Assembly (NCBI RefSeq): GCF_016907835.1
Contig: NZ_JAFBCT010000001.1
Location: forward strand, 3,534,001-3,598,000
DNA from: Agromyces cerinus
GTDB lineage: Bacteria; Actinomycetota; Actinomycetes; Actinomycetales; Microbacteriaceae
Direction of reading: 5' to 3'
Length of the DNA stretch: 64,000 nt
Made by a program: the position numbers and the translations under genes. This document shows positions 17,541 through 26,367 of this stretch, piece after piece (position 1 is the stretch's first letter; each line of letters starts with the position of its first letter). The notes beneath the pieces are model-generated. The model had not been told where the DNA came from, searched no databases, and saw only the letters and a program-made list of their open reading frames with translations.

Positions 17541-17891
17541 ATGCCGCTCAGAAGAATGGGACGCCCGGGACTGATCGGCATGGCCGCTCGCACCGCCGTC
17601 GTCGCCGGCACCGCCACCGCAGTCAGCGGCAGCGTGCAGCGACACCAGCAGGCGAAGGCCCAAGACCAGTACGAGCAGCAGCAGTACGAGGCGCAGCAGC
17701 AGCAGGCGCAGATGAATGCAGCGGCCCAGCAGGCCGTCGCGCAGCAGCAGGCGGCAGCACCGGCTGCTCCCGCGGCGCCGGCCGGCGGCGTCGACGTCGT
17801 CGCCGAGCTGCAGAAGCTCGCCGCGCTGCAGCAGCAGGGCATCCTCACGCCCGAGGAGTTCGCTGCCGCCAAGGCGAAGCTGCTCTCCTGA
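17541..17891 (+). CDS. SHOCT-domain protein with Gln-rich linker
   Basis: The 116-residue protein has a short basic N-terminus with one weakly hydrophobic, glycine/alanine-rich segment (residues 10-30). A long Gln/Ala-rich low-complexity linker follows (about 32-85, full of QQQ and AQQ). It closes with a SHOCT motif (VAELQKLAALQQQGILTPEEFAAAKAKLL). It probably sits at the membrane and self-associates. It is directly downstream of the DUF6325 gene and almost certainly shares its transcript. Confidence 0.8.
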   Translation: MPLRRMGRPGLIGMAARTAVVAGTATAVSGSVQRHQQAKAQDQYEQQQYEAQQQQAQMNAAAQQAVAQQQAAAPAAPAAPAGGVDVVAELQKLAALQQQGILTPEEFAAAKAKLLS

Positions 17892-17958
17892 CCGGCGAGG
17901 GACTGCGAGCCTCATGCGAGTCCTGTCACGGCATCCGCTCGGCTGCCGGCGCTGAGTC

Positions 17959-19101
17959 ATGACCGTCACCCTGAGGGGACTGTCCACCGCGGTACCGGCG
18001 ACGGTGCTCGTGCAAGACGAGGTGCGCGACGTGTTCGCGGCCCAGCCCGGCCTCGGCCGGCTGGGCCAGCGGATCGTCGCCACCTCGTTCAACGTCTCGG
18101 GCATCGAGCGCCGGCACTCGGTGCTCGACGAGCTGCGCTGGGACGCGCACCCCGACGACCCGGTGTTCTTCGACGCCGAGTCGGGAGAGCTGCTGCTGCC
18201 GGGCACCAAGGTGCGCAACGAGCTCTACGCCGAGCACGCGACGCGCCTCTACGTCGAGGCGGGTCGCGCCGCCATCGAGGCGACACCGGGCATCGAGGCA
18301 TCCGATGTCACGCATGTCATCACCGTCTCGTGCACGGGCTTCTACGCGCCCGGCCCCGACTTCATGATCGCCCGTGACCTCGGGCTCAACCCCGGCGTCG
18401 AGCGGTACCACCTCGGGTTCATGGGCTGCTACGCGTCGATTCCAGCGCTGCGCATCGCGTCGCAGCTGGCGAAGGCGGATGCCTCGGCGGTCGTGCTCGT
18501 CGTCTCGGTCGAGCTCTGCACGCTGCACCTGCGCGCGTCGAACGACCCCGACACGATCGTGGCGTCGTCGCTCTTCGCCGATGGCGCGGGCTCGGGCATC
18601 GTGACGGCCCGGCCGACCGAACCGGGCGAGCGCGCCTTCGACCTCGACCGATTCGCCACCCGCATCACGCCGGTCGGCGAGGGCGACATGGCGTGGAAGA
18701 TCGGCGACCACGGCTTCGAGATGGTGCTCTCGAACGCCATCCCGGCGATCATCGACGACCACATCACGGGGGCGCTCGAGCCGCTCTTCGCGCACGACGA
18801 CGCGCTCGCGTCGGCGCTCGCGAGCGACGGTGCCTCCGACGCCGTGGAGCACTGGGCGATCCACCCGGGCGGGCGCAGCATCCTCGACAAGGTCGAGTCG
18901 CGGCTCGTGCTCACCGAGGCGCAGCTCGTGCCGGCGCGCGAGACCCTTCGCGACTACGGCAACATGTCGAGCGCGACGGTGCTGTTCGTGCTGCGCAACA
19001 TCCTGCACTCGGATGCCGCCGCCGACGGCGACCGGGTCGCCGCGATGGCGTTCGGGCCGGGGCTGACAGTCGAGTCGGCACTCCTGACTGTTCGGGTGTG
19101 A
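17959..19101 (+). CDS. Type III polyketide synthase (chalcone synthase-like)
   Basis: The 380-residue thiolase-fold enzyme has the type III PKS catalytic triad: Cys157 in GFMGCYAS, His302 in WAIHPGGRSILD and Asn335 in DYGNMSSATVLFVL. It condenses an acyl-CoA starter with malonyl-CoA extenders and cyclises the product to a pyrone, resorcinol or quinone precursor. The next two genes, a methyltransferase and an FAD monooxygenase, fit O-methylation and ring hydroxylation of a resorcinol-type product, as in bacterial alkylresorcinol clusters. The starter unit cannot be deduced from sequence. Confidence 0.88.
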   Translation: MTVTLRGLSTAVPATVLVQDEVRDVFAAQPGLGRLGQRIVATSFNVSGIERRHSVLDELRWDAHPDDPVFFDAESGELLLPGTKVRNELYAEHATRLYVEAGRAAIEATPGIEASDVTHVITVSCTGFYAPGPDFMIARDLGLNPGVERYHLGFMGCYASIPALRIASQLAKADASAVVLVVSVELCTLHLRASNDPDTIVASSLFADGAGSGIVTARPTEPGERAFDLDRFATRITPVGEGDMAWKIGDHGFEMVLSNAIPAIIDDHITGALEPLFAHDDALASALASDGASDAVEHWAIHPGGRSILDKVESRLVLTEAQLVPARETLRDYGNMSSATVLFVLRNILHSDAAADGDRVAAMAFGPGLTVESALLTVRV

Positions 19102-19126
19102 CGGTCGTGTTCCTCGGCGGGCCGGG

Positions 19127-19840
19127 ATGAGGTCGCTCCGGGCGCGCGACGCCGAGGTGCAGGAGCTCATGGACGGGGCCGACGCCGACCCCGTGATGCT
19201 CGCGAAGACGTACGAGCGGTTCCGGCTCGTGAACGCCGTCGTGTCGGGGGAGCGCGCCGTGTACCTGCGATGGGTGCGGCCGCGGCTCTCGCCGGTCTGG
19301 CGAACTCGCCTGCTCGACATCGGCTCGGGCAGCGCCGACCTGCCGCGGCGCCTGCTGCGCTGGGCCGACGAAGACGGCCTGCGCCTCGAGATCACCGCCA
19401 TCGACCCCGACGCGCGGGCGATGGCCTGGGCGTCGGCGCTGCCTTCGACGCCAGGCCTGACGCTCCGCCGGGCGATGAGCGGCGACCTCGTCGACGAGGG
19501 CGAGCACTTCGACCTCGTCGTCTCGAACCATGTGCTGCACCACCTCGACGGCCGCGAGTTCGGGGCGCTGCTGCGCGACAGCGAACTGCTGCTCGGCTCG
19601 GGCGGCCTCGCGGTGCACGGCGACATCGAGCGCACCCGGCTCGGCTACGCGGGCTTCTGGCTCGGCACGCTGCCGTTCGCGGGCAACCTGCTCGCGGGCT
19701 CCTACATCCGCCCCGACGGCCTCACCTCGATCCGCCGCAGCCACACCGCGGGCGAACTCGCGCCTGTGCTGCCCGACGGTTGGGCGGTGCGCCGGGCATT
19801 CCCCTCGCGGCTCGAGGTGGTCTGGGGAGCGGATGCCTGA
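19127..19840 (+). CDS. Class I SAM-dependent methyltransferase of the polyketide operon
   Basis: The 237-residue protein has the SAM-binding motif LLDIGSGSADLPRRLL near residues 57-72, acidic motif II AIDPD, and a SNHVLHHL stretch at the end of the third strand, typical of UbiE/small-molecule methyltransferases. Its place between the type III PKS and monooxygenase suggests that it methylates the polyketide product on oxygen or carbon. Its 3' end overlaps the start of the monooxygenase gene by eight bases. Confidence 0.82.
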   Translation: MRSLRARDAEVQELMDGADADPVMLAKTYERFRLVNAVVSGERAVYLRWVRPRLSPVWRTRLLDIGSGSADLPRRLLRWADEDGLRLEITAIDPDARAMAWASALPSTPGLTLRRAMSGDLVDEGEHFDLVVSNHVLHHLDGREFGALLRDSELLLGSGGLAVHGDIERTRLGYAGFWLGTLPFAGNLLAGSYIRPDGLTSIRRSHTAGELAPVLPDGWAVRRAFPSRLEVVWGADA

Positions 19841-21005
19841 GGCATCCGCAGGCCCGGAGCCCGACCGCGTGCATGACGTCATGCACGACGTCGTCATCGT
19901 GGGCGGCGGCCCGGTCGGGCTGCTGCTCGCGTGCCTGCTCGCGCAGCGCGGTCGTGATGTCGCGGTGCTCGAGCGGCGCACAGAGCGGTCGGGGCGCTCG
20001 CGCGCGATCGGCATCCACCCGCCCGGGCTGCGTGCGCTCAGCCGGGTCGGCCTCGAGGCCGAGGTGCGCGAGTCGGGCGTCGAGATCCGCGACGGACGCG
20101 TCACGTGCGAGGGCCGGGTGCTCGGCTCGATGTCGTTCGCGCGGGCGGGGTCGGTGTGGTCGCTGCCGCAGCTCGAGACCGAGGCGTTGCTCGAGCGCCG
20201 GCTCGCAGAGCTCGCGCCCGGCGCGCTCGCGCACGGCGTCACGGTGGGCGGGCTCCGCGACCTCGGCACGCACGTCGAAGTGACGGGCGACCGGGCCGGT
20301 GAGACCGTCGCCGTGCTCGCCCGCTACGTGGTCGGGGCCGACGGCGTGCGCAGCGGCATCCGCGATCTGGTGGGCATCGGCTGGGCGTCGAAGCCGGGCC
20401 GTGCGCATTACGTGATGGGCGATACCCGCGACGACACCGGGGAGCCGGCGACCGCGCTGCTGCACTTCGAGCCGGCGGGCGTGGTCGAGTCGTTCCCGCT
20501 GCCGGGCGGGCGTCGACGGTGGGTCGCGTGGGTGCGTCGACCGCCGCGCGAGGCCGGGCCGGCGCAGCTGGCCACGATCGTCGCCTCGCGCGTCGACGGC
20601 CGGTTCGACGCCGAGGCCGCCGCCGAGCCGAGCGTCTTCGAGGCGCGGCAGCACCTGGCCGAGCGGATGCATCGCGGCCGGGTCGCCCTCGCCGGCGACG
20701 CGGCGCACGAGATCAGCCCGATCGGCGGGCAGGGCATGAACCTCGGATGGCTCGACGCGCTGCTGCTCGACCGCGAGCTCGAACACGCGCTGGAGTCGGG
20801 CGCGCCCTACGAGGCGTTCGAGCGCTACGAGCGCGAACGTCGGTCATCGGCGTCGCGGGCGATCCGTCAGGCGGCGTTCAACATGCGGATGGGCGCGCCG
20901 GCGGCGGGTGCGCGGCTGCGGGTGCGCAACGCCGCCGTGCGCACGCTCGCCGTGCCGCCCCTGCGTGCGGTGCTCGCGCGGGCGTTCACGATGCGCTGGC
21001 TGTAG
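19833..21005 (+). CDS. FAD-dependent monooxygenase (UbiH/PHBH type)
   Basis: The 390-residue flavoprotein has the Rossmann motif GGGPVG at 24-29, the DG motif GADGVRSGIR at 168-177 and the FAD ribityl-binding GDAAHEISP at 288-296, which define group A aromatic hydroxylases. It likely uses NAD(P)H and O2 to hydroxylate the aromatic product of the upstream type III PKS. The ATG at 19833 overlaps the methyltransferase gene. A large hairpin 37 bases after the stop closes the operon. Confidence 0.87.
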   Translation: MPEASAGPEPDRVHDVMHDVVIVGGGPVGLLLACLLAQRGRDVAVLERRTERSGRSRAIGIHPPGLRALSRVGLEAEVRESGVEIRDGRVTCEGRVLGSMSFARAGSVWSLPQLETEALLERRLAELAPGALAHGVTVGGLRDLGTHVEVTGDRAGETVAVLARYVVGADGVRSGIRDLVGIGWASKPGRAHYVMGDTRDDTGEPATALLHFEPAGVVESFPLPGGRRRWVAWVRRPPREAGPAQLATIVASRVDGRFDAEAAAEPSVFEARQHLAERMHRGRVALAGDAAHEISPIGGQGMNLGWLDALLLDRELEHALESGAPYEAFERYERERRSSASRAIRQAAFNMRMGAPAAGARLRVRNAAVRTLAVPPLRAVLARAFTMRWL

Positions 21006-21041
21006 CCGAGGCATCCGCTCGCCTCGCTCGATGCCGTCTCG

Positions 21042-21112
21042 CGCTGGAGGACGACTTGCGCGTTAGAGGACGCCTCGCGCGTGACCTCTGACGCGCAAGT
21101 CGTCCTCCAGCG
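21042..21112. terminator. Long bidirectional hairpin between convergent genes
   Basis: Perfect 22-base arms lie at 21042-21063 and 21091-21112. Pairing continues inward with one G-T wobble (TTAGAGG against CCTCTGA), giving nearly 30 base pairs. The left arm also contains two imperfect tandem copies of a GAGGACG-N3-(T/C)GCGCGT unit. It sits between the convergent monooxygenase and DUF385 genes and can terminate both. Confidence 0.75.
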
Positions 21113-21138
21113 TCGGGCGGTGGGTGCGGGAGGAGCGT

Positions 21139-21579
21139 TCAGAGCACGACGCGAGTGAGCCTGAACACCGGGATCAGGCGCTCGGTCTTCACCTGGTAGT
21201 CGGCGTAGGGCGGGTAGGCCTCGACGGCGCGCGACCACCAGACCTCGCGCTCCTCGCCCTCGAGCTCGCGCGCCTCGTAGTCGTGCTTCTCGTCGCCGTC
21301 CTGCAGTTCGACGTGCGGGTGCTTCTTCACGTTCCAGTACCAGACCGGATGCTTCGGCGCCCCGCCGAGCGAGGCGACCGCCGCATACTCGCCGTCGTGC
21401 TCGACGCGCATGAGGGCGGTCTTGCGGAGCTTGCCCGACTTCGCCCCGACCGTGGTGAGCACGATGATCGGCATGCCCCTGAGGGTGTTCGACGTCTGGC
21501 CGTTCGACGCCTCGAACGCCTCGGCCTGCTTGCGCGCCCAAGCTGACGTGCCCGGCTCGTACTCGCCTTCCAGTGGCAT
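21139..21579 (-). CDS. DUF385-family nitroreductase/deazaflavin-dependent oxidoreductase
   Basis: The 146-residue protein fits the Ddn-like split-barrel family: [31 protein letters not shown], then [27 protein letters not shown]. These residues bind coenzyme F420 in characterised mycobacterial members. It probably reduces a quinone-like or other small substrate with F420H2 at the membrane or in the cytoplasm. The start [10 protein letters not shown] at 21579 has GAGGA at about 8 bases upstream on its strand. It is downstream of the PucR gene on the same strand. Confidence 0.83.
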   Translation of the reverse strand: MPLEGEYEPGTSAWARKQAEAFEASNGQTSNTLRGMPIIVLTTVGAKSGKLRKTALMRVEHDGEYAAVASLGGAPKHPVWYWNVKKHPHVELQDGDEKHDYEARELEGEEREVWWSRAVEAYPPYADYQVKTERLIPVFRLTRVVL

Positions 21580-21626
21580 GGATCCTCCTCGATGTCCCCT
21601 CGACGATAACCCGGCGCCACGCCGGA

Positions 21627-23063
21627 TCAGCGGTCGAGCGCCCGGATCGCGAGCCACGCGGCGGTGCGATCGTCGGGGTTGCCCATCGAGAGGCCGGTGA
21701 GCTCCTCGACGCGGTGGATGCGGTTCGTGAGGGTCTGCCGGTGCACGCCGAGCTGCTCGGCGGCCACGCCCCACGAGCCGTGCTCGGCGAGGTAGGCGCG
21801 CAGGGTGCGGGTGAGCTCTCCGTGCAGGCCGTCGTCGCCCCGCAACGGATCGAGCACTTCGGCGAGGTGGGCGGTGTCGTCGGCGTCGAGCCGGTCGAGC
21901 ACGAGGGCCACGGTCGGCAGCGCACGATAGCGCGAGACCGTGCGGCCATCGGTGACGGCGACGTCGAGTGCCTGCCTCGCCTCGGCGGCGGTACGGGCGA
22001 GGGCATCGGATGCCGCGGGTGAGCCGAGCCCGAGGCGCAGCGGTGTGCGGGCATCGGCCGTGACGTCCTCGACTCGGCGCACGAGGTCGTCGATGCGGTC
22101 GTCGCGGAGGAAGCCGAGCAGGTGACCCGGCTCTTCAGTGATGAGGTGCACGCCGCCGAGCTCGTCGAGCCAACGCGTCACGAGCCGTTCCAGGTCGACC
22201 GACTTCGAGCGGGCCGTGAGCGCGAACCCGGTGAGGGAGCTCTCGTGCACGCCCCAGCGGCGGAGCAGCGCCGCGGCGGCCGGGCCGCCATCGAGCAGGG
22301 TGTCGATCATCACCTCGCGCCCGAGCCGCTCGGTCGTCGTGCGGTCGTGCGTGCGCAGGACGAGGTCGAGCAGGGCCGCCGCCTGCGAGGCGAGGTCGCG
22401 GCCGCGGCTCATCGACGCCTCACGCGAGGAGATGACGAGGTAGGCGCTGAGGTCTTCGCCCGTGCCGACGGGGTGCACCTGCAGTCCCGGATGCCGCACT
22501 CTCACCGGCCGGCTGAACGCGACGGCGACCGCGTCCTGCACGTGGAGCCCGCCCGCGCCGGCGGTCGAGATGACCTGTCCGTGCGGGTCGAGCAGCACCG
22601 CCCAGCCGTCGATGCGCCGGGCGAGTTCGGCGACCACGGCGCCCACGCCGCCGCGCCGCGCGACCTGGGTGAGCACCTTCGTTCCCGTGGTGACGAGCCG
22701 GTCCTCCGCCGCCTGGTCGGTCGCGAGCAGGGCGACGAGCAGCGGATGCAGCACGGCGTCGGATGCCTCGGCACCGACGATCGCCGTGGCGCCTGTCGAC
22801 TCGACCGCGCGCCGGAGCACCCGCGTCGCCCCGTGGCTGACGAGAACAGCACCGCGCAGCGCGTCGGAGCGCGGCCCTGCGGCGGTGAGCGCCGACGCGA
22901 GCGGTTCGGCGCCGGCGACGACGAGGGTCGCGAAGCCGGGATGCCCGACGACGCTGAACTCCTCGAGTCGAAGGGCGGCGTCGACGGGCGTCGCGGGCGC
23001 GATGGCGTCGCCGATGAGCTCGCCACCGAGCACGCGGGCGATCGAGAGCACGTCACGGGCCAT
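21627..23063 (-). CDS. PucR-family transcriptional regulator
   Basis: The 478-residue protein has the PucR layout: an N-terminal ligand/GAF-like region, a central GGDEF-related domain (about 250-400), and a C-terminal PucR helix-turn-helix ([38 protein letters not shown]). Family members regulate nitrogen-compound, purine or amine catabolism. It is divergent from a zinc alcohol dehydrogenase and an APC permease, the obvious targets, suggesting control of uptake and oxidation of an amine- or alcohol-type nutrient. Confidence 0.87.
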   Translation of the reverse strand: MARDVLSIARVLGGELIGDAIAPATPVDAALRLEEFSVVGHPGFATLVVAGAEPLASALTAAGPRSDALRGAVLVSHGATRVLRRAVESTGATAIVGAEASDAVLHPLLVALLATDQAAEDRLVTTGTKVLTQVARRGGVGAVVAELARRIDGWAVLLDPHGQVISTAGAGGLHVQDAVAVAFSRPVRVRHPGLQVHPVGTGEDLSAYLVISSREASMSRGRDLASQAAALLDLVLRTHDRTTTERLGREVMIDTLLDGGPAAAALLRRWGVHESSLTGFALTARSKSVDLERLVTRWLDELGGVHLITEEPGHLLGFLRDDRIDDLVRRVEDVTADARTPLRLGLGSPAASDALARTAAEARQALDVAVTDGRTVSRYRALPTVALVLDRLDADDTAHLAEVLDPLRGDDGLHGELTRTLRAYLAEHGSWGVAAEQLGVHRQTLTNRIHRVEELTGLSMGNPDDRTAAWLAIRALDR

Positions 23064-23118
23064 GCCTTCGAGTGTACGAAATGCCGCGGCATCCGCTCGT
23101 CACTCGACATTCTTCGCA

Positions 23119-23148
23119 GTGACTCGAGGCGTCGAGCCTGCCTAGCAT
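23119..23148 (+). promoter_or_regulatory. Candidate promoter and small palindrome for the dehydrogenase/permease operon
   Basis: GTGACT (23119-23124), an 18-base spacer and TAGCAT (23143-23148) resemble a sigma-70 promoter 36 bases before the dehydrogenase start. The inverted repeat CTCGA-GGCG-TCGAG at 23123-23136 overlaps the spacer and could be where PucR binds. Weak evidence. Confidence 0.35.
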
Positions 23149-23183
23149 CGGGCGTACCCCCAGCACTGATCCAAGGGAGCATC

Positions 23184-24281
23184 ATGAAAGCCATCGTCTT
23201 CCGCGCACCGGAGACGCCGATCGAGGTCGCCGATGTCGAGCTCGCCGCCCCCAAGGCCGGCGAGGTCCGCGTCAAGATCGCGGCGGCGGGCGTCTGCCAC
23301 TCCGACCTGCACGTGAAGCGAGGGGAATGGGACGCCCCGGCTCCGCTCGTCATGGGTCACGAGGGGTCGGGCGTGGTCGTCGAACTCGGCGAGGGCGTCA
23401 CGTCGCTCGCCGTCGGCGACCACGTGGTGCTCTCGTGGGTGCCGCCGTGCGGCGAGTGCCGATACTGCCGCTCGGGCCACGAGGCCCGCTGCCAGAAGGT
23501 CGCCACGGTCGTCGCGCCGAAGGGCGTGCTCTTCGACGGCACCTCGCGCCTCTCGCAGGGCGAGGAGCCGCTGCACCACTACCTCGGCGTCTCGTCGTTC
23601 GCCGAGGAGGTCGTCGTGCCTGCATCCGGTGCCGTGAAGGTGCGCGACGACGCCCCGCTCGACGTCGTCGCCGTCGTCGGCTGCGCTGTCGCGACCGGCG
23701 TGGGCGCGGTGCTCAACACCGCCGCCGTCGAGCCCGGCTCGACGGTCGTCGTCATCGGATGCGGCGGGGTCGGCCTGAACGTCGTGCAGGGCGCCCGTCT
23801 CGCGGGCGCCGAGCGGATCGTCGCCATCGACGTGCGCGCCGACAAGACCGCGCTCGCCGTGCAGTTCGGCGCGACGGACCAGATCGACGCCTCGCAGGTC
23901 GACGCGGTCGAGGCGCTCTTCACCCTCATCCCCGACGGCGTCGACTACGCGTTCGACGCGATCGGGCGCACCTCGACGACCGAGCAGGCGATCCGCATGC
24001 TCGGCCTCGGCGGCGCTGCCGTGATCGTGGGCCTGCCGCCGACCGGCGCCAAGGCCTCCTTCGAGCCGCTCGTGCTCGCCGAAGCAGACCAGCGCATCCT
24101 CGGCTCGAACTACGGCTCGGTGCGTCCCTCCATCGACATCCCCGCGCTCGTCGACCGGTACATGGACGGCCAGCTGAAGCTCGACCCGCTGATCTCGGCG
24201 CGCCGCCCGCTCGCCGAGGCCGCCGAGGCGTTCGACGACCTCGAATCCGGCGAAGCGCTCCGCACGCTCCTCATCCCCTGA
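23184..24281 (+). CDS. Zinc-dependent alcohol dehydrogenase (MDR, class III-like)
   Basis: The 365-residue protein has catalytic-zinc ligands Cys38 (GVCHSD) and GHEGSG, the structural-zinc knuckle CGECRYCRSGHEARC, and the NAD-binding motif VIGCGGVGLNVVQGARLAGA. It oxidises an alcohol or reduces an aldehyde with NAD, or in some relatives with mycofactocin-linked NAD. ATG 23184 follows an AAGGGA ribosome-binding site. It is cotranscribed with the APC permease and divergent from PucR, so its natural substrate is likely an imported amine- or amino-alcohol-derived compound. Confidence 0.85.
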   Translation: MKAIVFRAPETPIEVADVELAAPKAGEVRVKIAAAGVCHSDLHVKRGEWDAPAPLVMGHEGSGVVVELGEGVTSLAVGDHVVLSWVPPCGECRYCRSGHEARCQKVATVVAPKGVLFDGTSRLSQGEEPLHHYLGVSSFAEEVVVPASGAVKVRDDAPLDVVAVVGCAVATGVGAVLNTAAVEPGSTVVVIGCGGVGLNVVQGARLAGAERIVAIDVRADKTALAVQFGATDQIDASQVDAVEALFTLIPDGVDYAFDAIGRTSTTEQAIRMLGLGGAAVIVGLPPTGAKASFEPLVLAEADQRILGSNYGSVRPSIDIPALVDRYMDGQLKLDPLISARRPLAEAAEAFDDLESGEALRTLLIP

Positions 24282-24316
24282 CCGCTGCAGCACCCGACTC
24301 ACTGGAGAGTTCCCCC

Positions 24317-25765
24317 ATGACCACCCCCACCACCGAAGCGCCGGCCGCCCGGGCCAACGCCCCCACCGACGCCGGGCTCCGCCGCGGCGTCATGAGCGGG
24401 CCCGAGCTCGCGGCGCAGGCCATCGCCAACATCGCTCCGAGCGCGGTCATCGCGTTCACCGCGGCCGGCATCTTCATCGGCGCCGGCAACGGCACGATGC
24501 TCTCGTTCGTGCTCGCCACGATCGTGATCCTCGCGGTCGGCTACTGCGTCGCGGTGTTCGCCAAGAAGCACGCGTCGGCGGGTTCGCTCTACACCTACGT
24601 CGCGAAGGGCCTCGGCCCGTTCGGCGCCTACCTCGCGGGCGTCGCGCTGCTCATCGGCTGCTGGGGCATCGCCGCCGGCTCGCTCGGCGGGTCGGTCTCG
24701 TACTTCAACCAGTTCCTGCTGCTCATCGGCGTGCCGTTCGAGGGCGTGTTCGCGCAGATCACGCTCGCGATCGTGCTCGGCGGGCTCGCGACGCTCTTCA
24801 CGATCCGCGGCATCCGCCTCTCGGCACGCGTCTCGCTCGTGCTCGAGCTCGTCTCGGTCGCGATCATCCTCGTGCTGCTCGTGCTCGCCCTCGTGTGGGC
24901 CGGCCCGAACGCCTGGGACCCGGCGCAGTTCTCGCTCGAAGGCGTGCCCTTCCAGGGCGTCGCCGCGGGCATGGTGCTCGGCATCCTGGGCTTCGTCGGC
25001 TTCTCGTCGGCCGATGCCCTCGGCCGTGAGGCGAAGAACCCGTACAAGGCGATCCCAAGGGCGATCATGTGGAGCGCCCTCGGCGTCGGCGTGCTCTACG
25101 TCTTCTCGGCCTACACGCAGATCGCGATCCTCGGCGACGACCTGGCAACGGTCGCGAGCCCCCTCGAGGCGATCTCGGCGCAGATCGGCATGCCGGCCTG
25201 GTTCGGCCCCGTGCTCACCTTCGGCGTCGGCGCCTCGTTCTTCGCCGTCGTCGTGGCCCCGCTCAACGTCGTCGGCCGCATCATCTACGTGATGGGCAAG
25301 GAGGGCGTCGTCGCCGAGCGCTTCGGCCGCACCCACGAGCGCCACCTCACGCCGCACCGCGTGCTGCTCGTCGCCGGCCCCGCCGCGATCGTGCTCGACG
25401 TGCTGCTGCTCGCGATCGGCGTGCACCCGATGGACATCGTCGTGTGGGTCGACACCTACGGCACCTACGGCTACATGGTCGCCTACGCCCTCGTCGCGAT
25501 CGCGTGCGTCGTCTACACGCGCCGCGAGCAGATGCGCAACGGCCTGGTCTGGGTGTGCGCCACGGTCGCCGTCGTCGCCATGGTCTACGTGTTCTTCGCG
25601 AACGTGTGGCCGGTGCCGGCGTGGCCGCTCAACGTCATCCCCTACCTGTTCCTCATCACCATGATCGCCGCGCTCGCCTGGTACCTGCACCTCGCCAAGC
25701 GCCGCCCCGACGTGATCGCGAACATCGGCAACACCGAGACCGACGCGCTCGAGGGCGTCGGCTAG
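24317..25765 (+). CDS. APC-superfamily amino acid/amine permease
   Basis: The 482-residue protein has about twelve transmembrane helices and APC hallmarks: a first-helix break ANIAPSAVIAFTAAGIF, GSLYTYVAKGLGPFGAYLAG in helices 2-3, and GFVGFSSADALGREAKNPYKAIPRAI near helix 6. It probably imports an amino acid or amine using the proton or sodium gradient. It begins 35 bases after the dehydrogenase stop with GGAGAG upstream, forming a two-gene catabolic operon under the neighbouring PucR. Confidence 0.85.
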   Translation: MTTPTTEAPAARANAPTDAGLRRGVMSGPELAAQAIANIAPSAVIAFTAAGIFIGAGNGTMLSFVLATIVILAVGYCVAVFAKKHASAGSLYTYVAKGLGPFGAYLAGVALLIGCWGIAAGSLGGSVSYFNQFLLLIGVPFEGVFAQITLAIVLGGLATLFTIRGIRLSARVSLVLELVSVAIILVLLVLALVWAGPNAWDPAQFSLEGVPFQGVAAGMVLGILGFVGFSSADALGREAKNPYKAIPRAIMWSALGVGVLYVFSAYTQIAILGDDLATVASPLEAISAQIGMPAWFGPVLTFGVGASFFAVVVAPLNVVGRIIYVMGKEGVVAERFGRTHERHLTPHRVLLVAGPAAIVLDVLLLAIGVHPMDIVVWVDTYGTYGYMVAYALVAIACVVYTRREQMRNGLVWVCATVAVVAMVYVFFANVWPVPAWPLNVIPYLFLITMIAALAWYLHLAKRRPDVIANIGNTETDALEGVG

Positions 25766-25909
25766 GTCGCGTCGACCGATCCCCGGGCCTCGCCGTCGTC
25801 GCAAGCCCGACGGCGGGGTTCCGGCACGGTACCCGCGCCTCCCAGGGCTTCCCGTTCTGCGCTTCGCGCGCCACGCCCGCGCGGCGCGATCGTTGACTAT
25901 CGTCGGCTC

Positions 25910-26349
25910 ATGGGGATCTTCACTCGCGCGGAGGCGGCACCGACCGAACCGCCGCTCTACCCGGGTCTGGCCGGCCTGGAATCGGCCGACGCGGGCGAAC
26001 TCGCGACGCAGCTCTTCCTCCGCGTGTTCGCCGTCGGCCAGTCGTCGCACGTTCGGCCGGAGGCGTGCTCGGCGCACTGCAGCGGCTCTCGGGCGTCGAC
26101 GAGGTGCCCGGCATGACCGTGCGCGGCACCCTCACGACGCCGAGGGCGCGCTACACGCTCGACCCCGTCTTCCTCCAGTGCGTGCTCGTATGGGAGCGAG
26201 CGCTCATCGCCGGGCGGCTCTCCCGCGGCTCAGAGGCGTATCACCACCTCGTGCTGCTCCCGATGGGCGCGCGGGCGCTCGCCGACGCCGACGCGGTCTC
26301 GGCTGTGCGACGGTTGATCGCGGACGGAACGAGGCCGACCTCGGGCTGA
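25910..26349 (+). pseudogene. Probable frameshifted small gene of unknown function
   Basis: Two frames carry protein-like sequence that join naturally. The first, from ATG 25910, reads MGIFTRAEAAPTEPPLYPGL and GELATQLFLRVFAVGQSSHV. The second ends at 26349 and reads GALQRLSGVDEVPGMTVRG, then YTLDPVFLQCVLVWERALIAG. Switching near 26050 would give one protein of about 145 residues. The lesion looks like a one-base loss (or a two-base gain). A sequencing error or two unrelated small frames remain possible. No family is recognised. Confidence 0.4.
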
Positions 26350-26367
26350 GATGGTTCGCGCGGGCCG

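Noticed and set aside
23064..23183. tRNA or small RNA gene in the PucR/dehydrogenase gap
   Set aside because: No cloverleaf or terminator-like stem was found.
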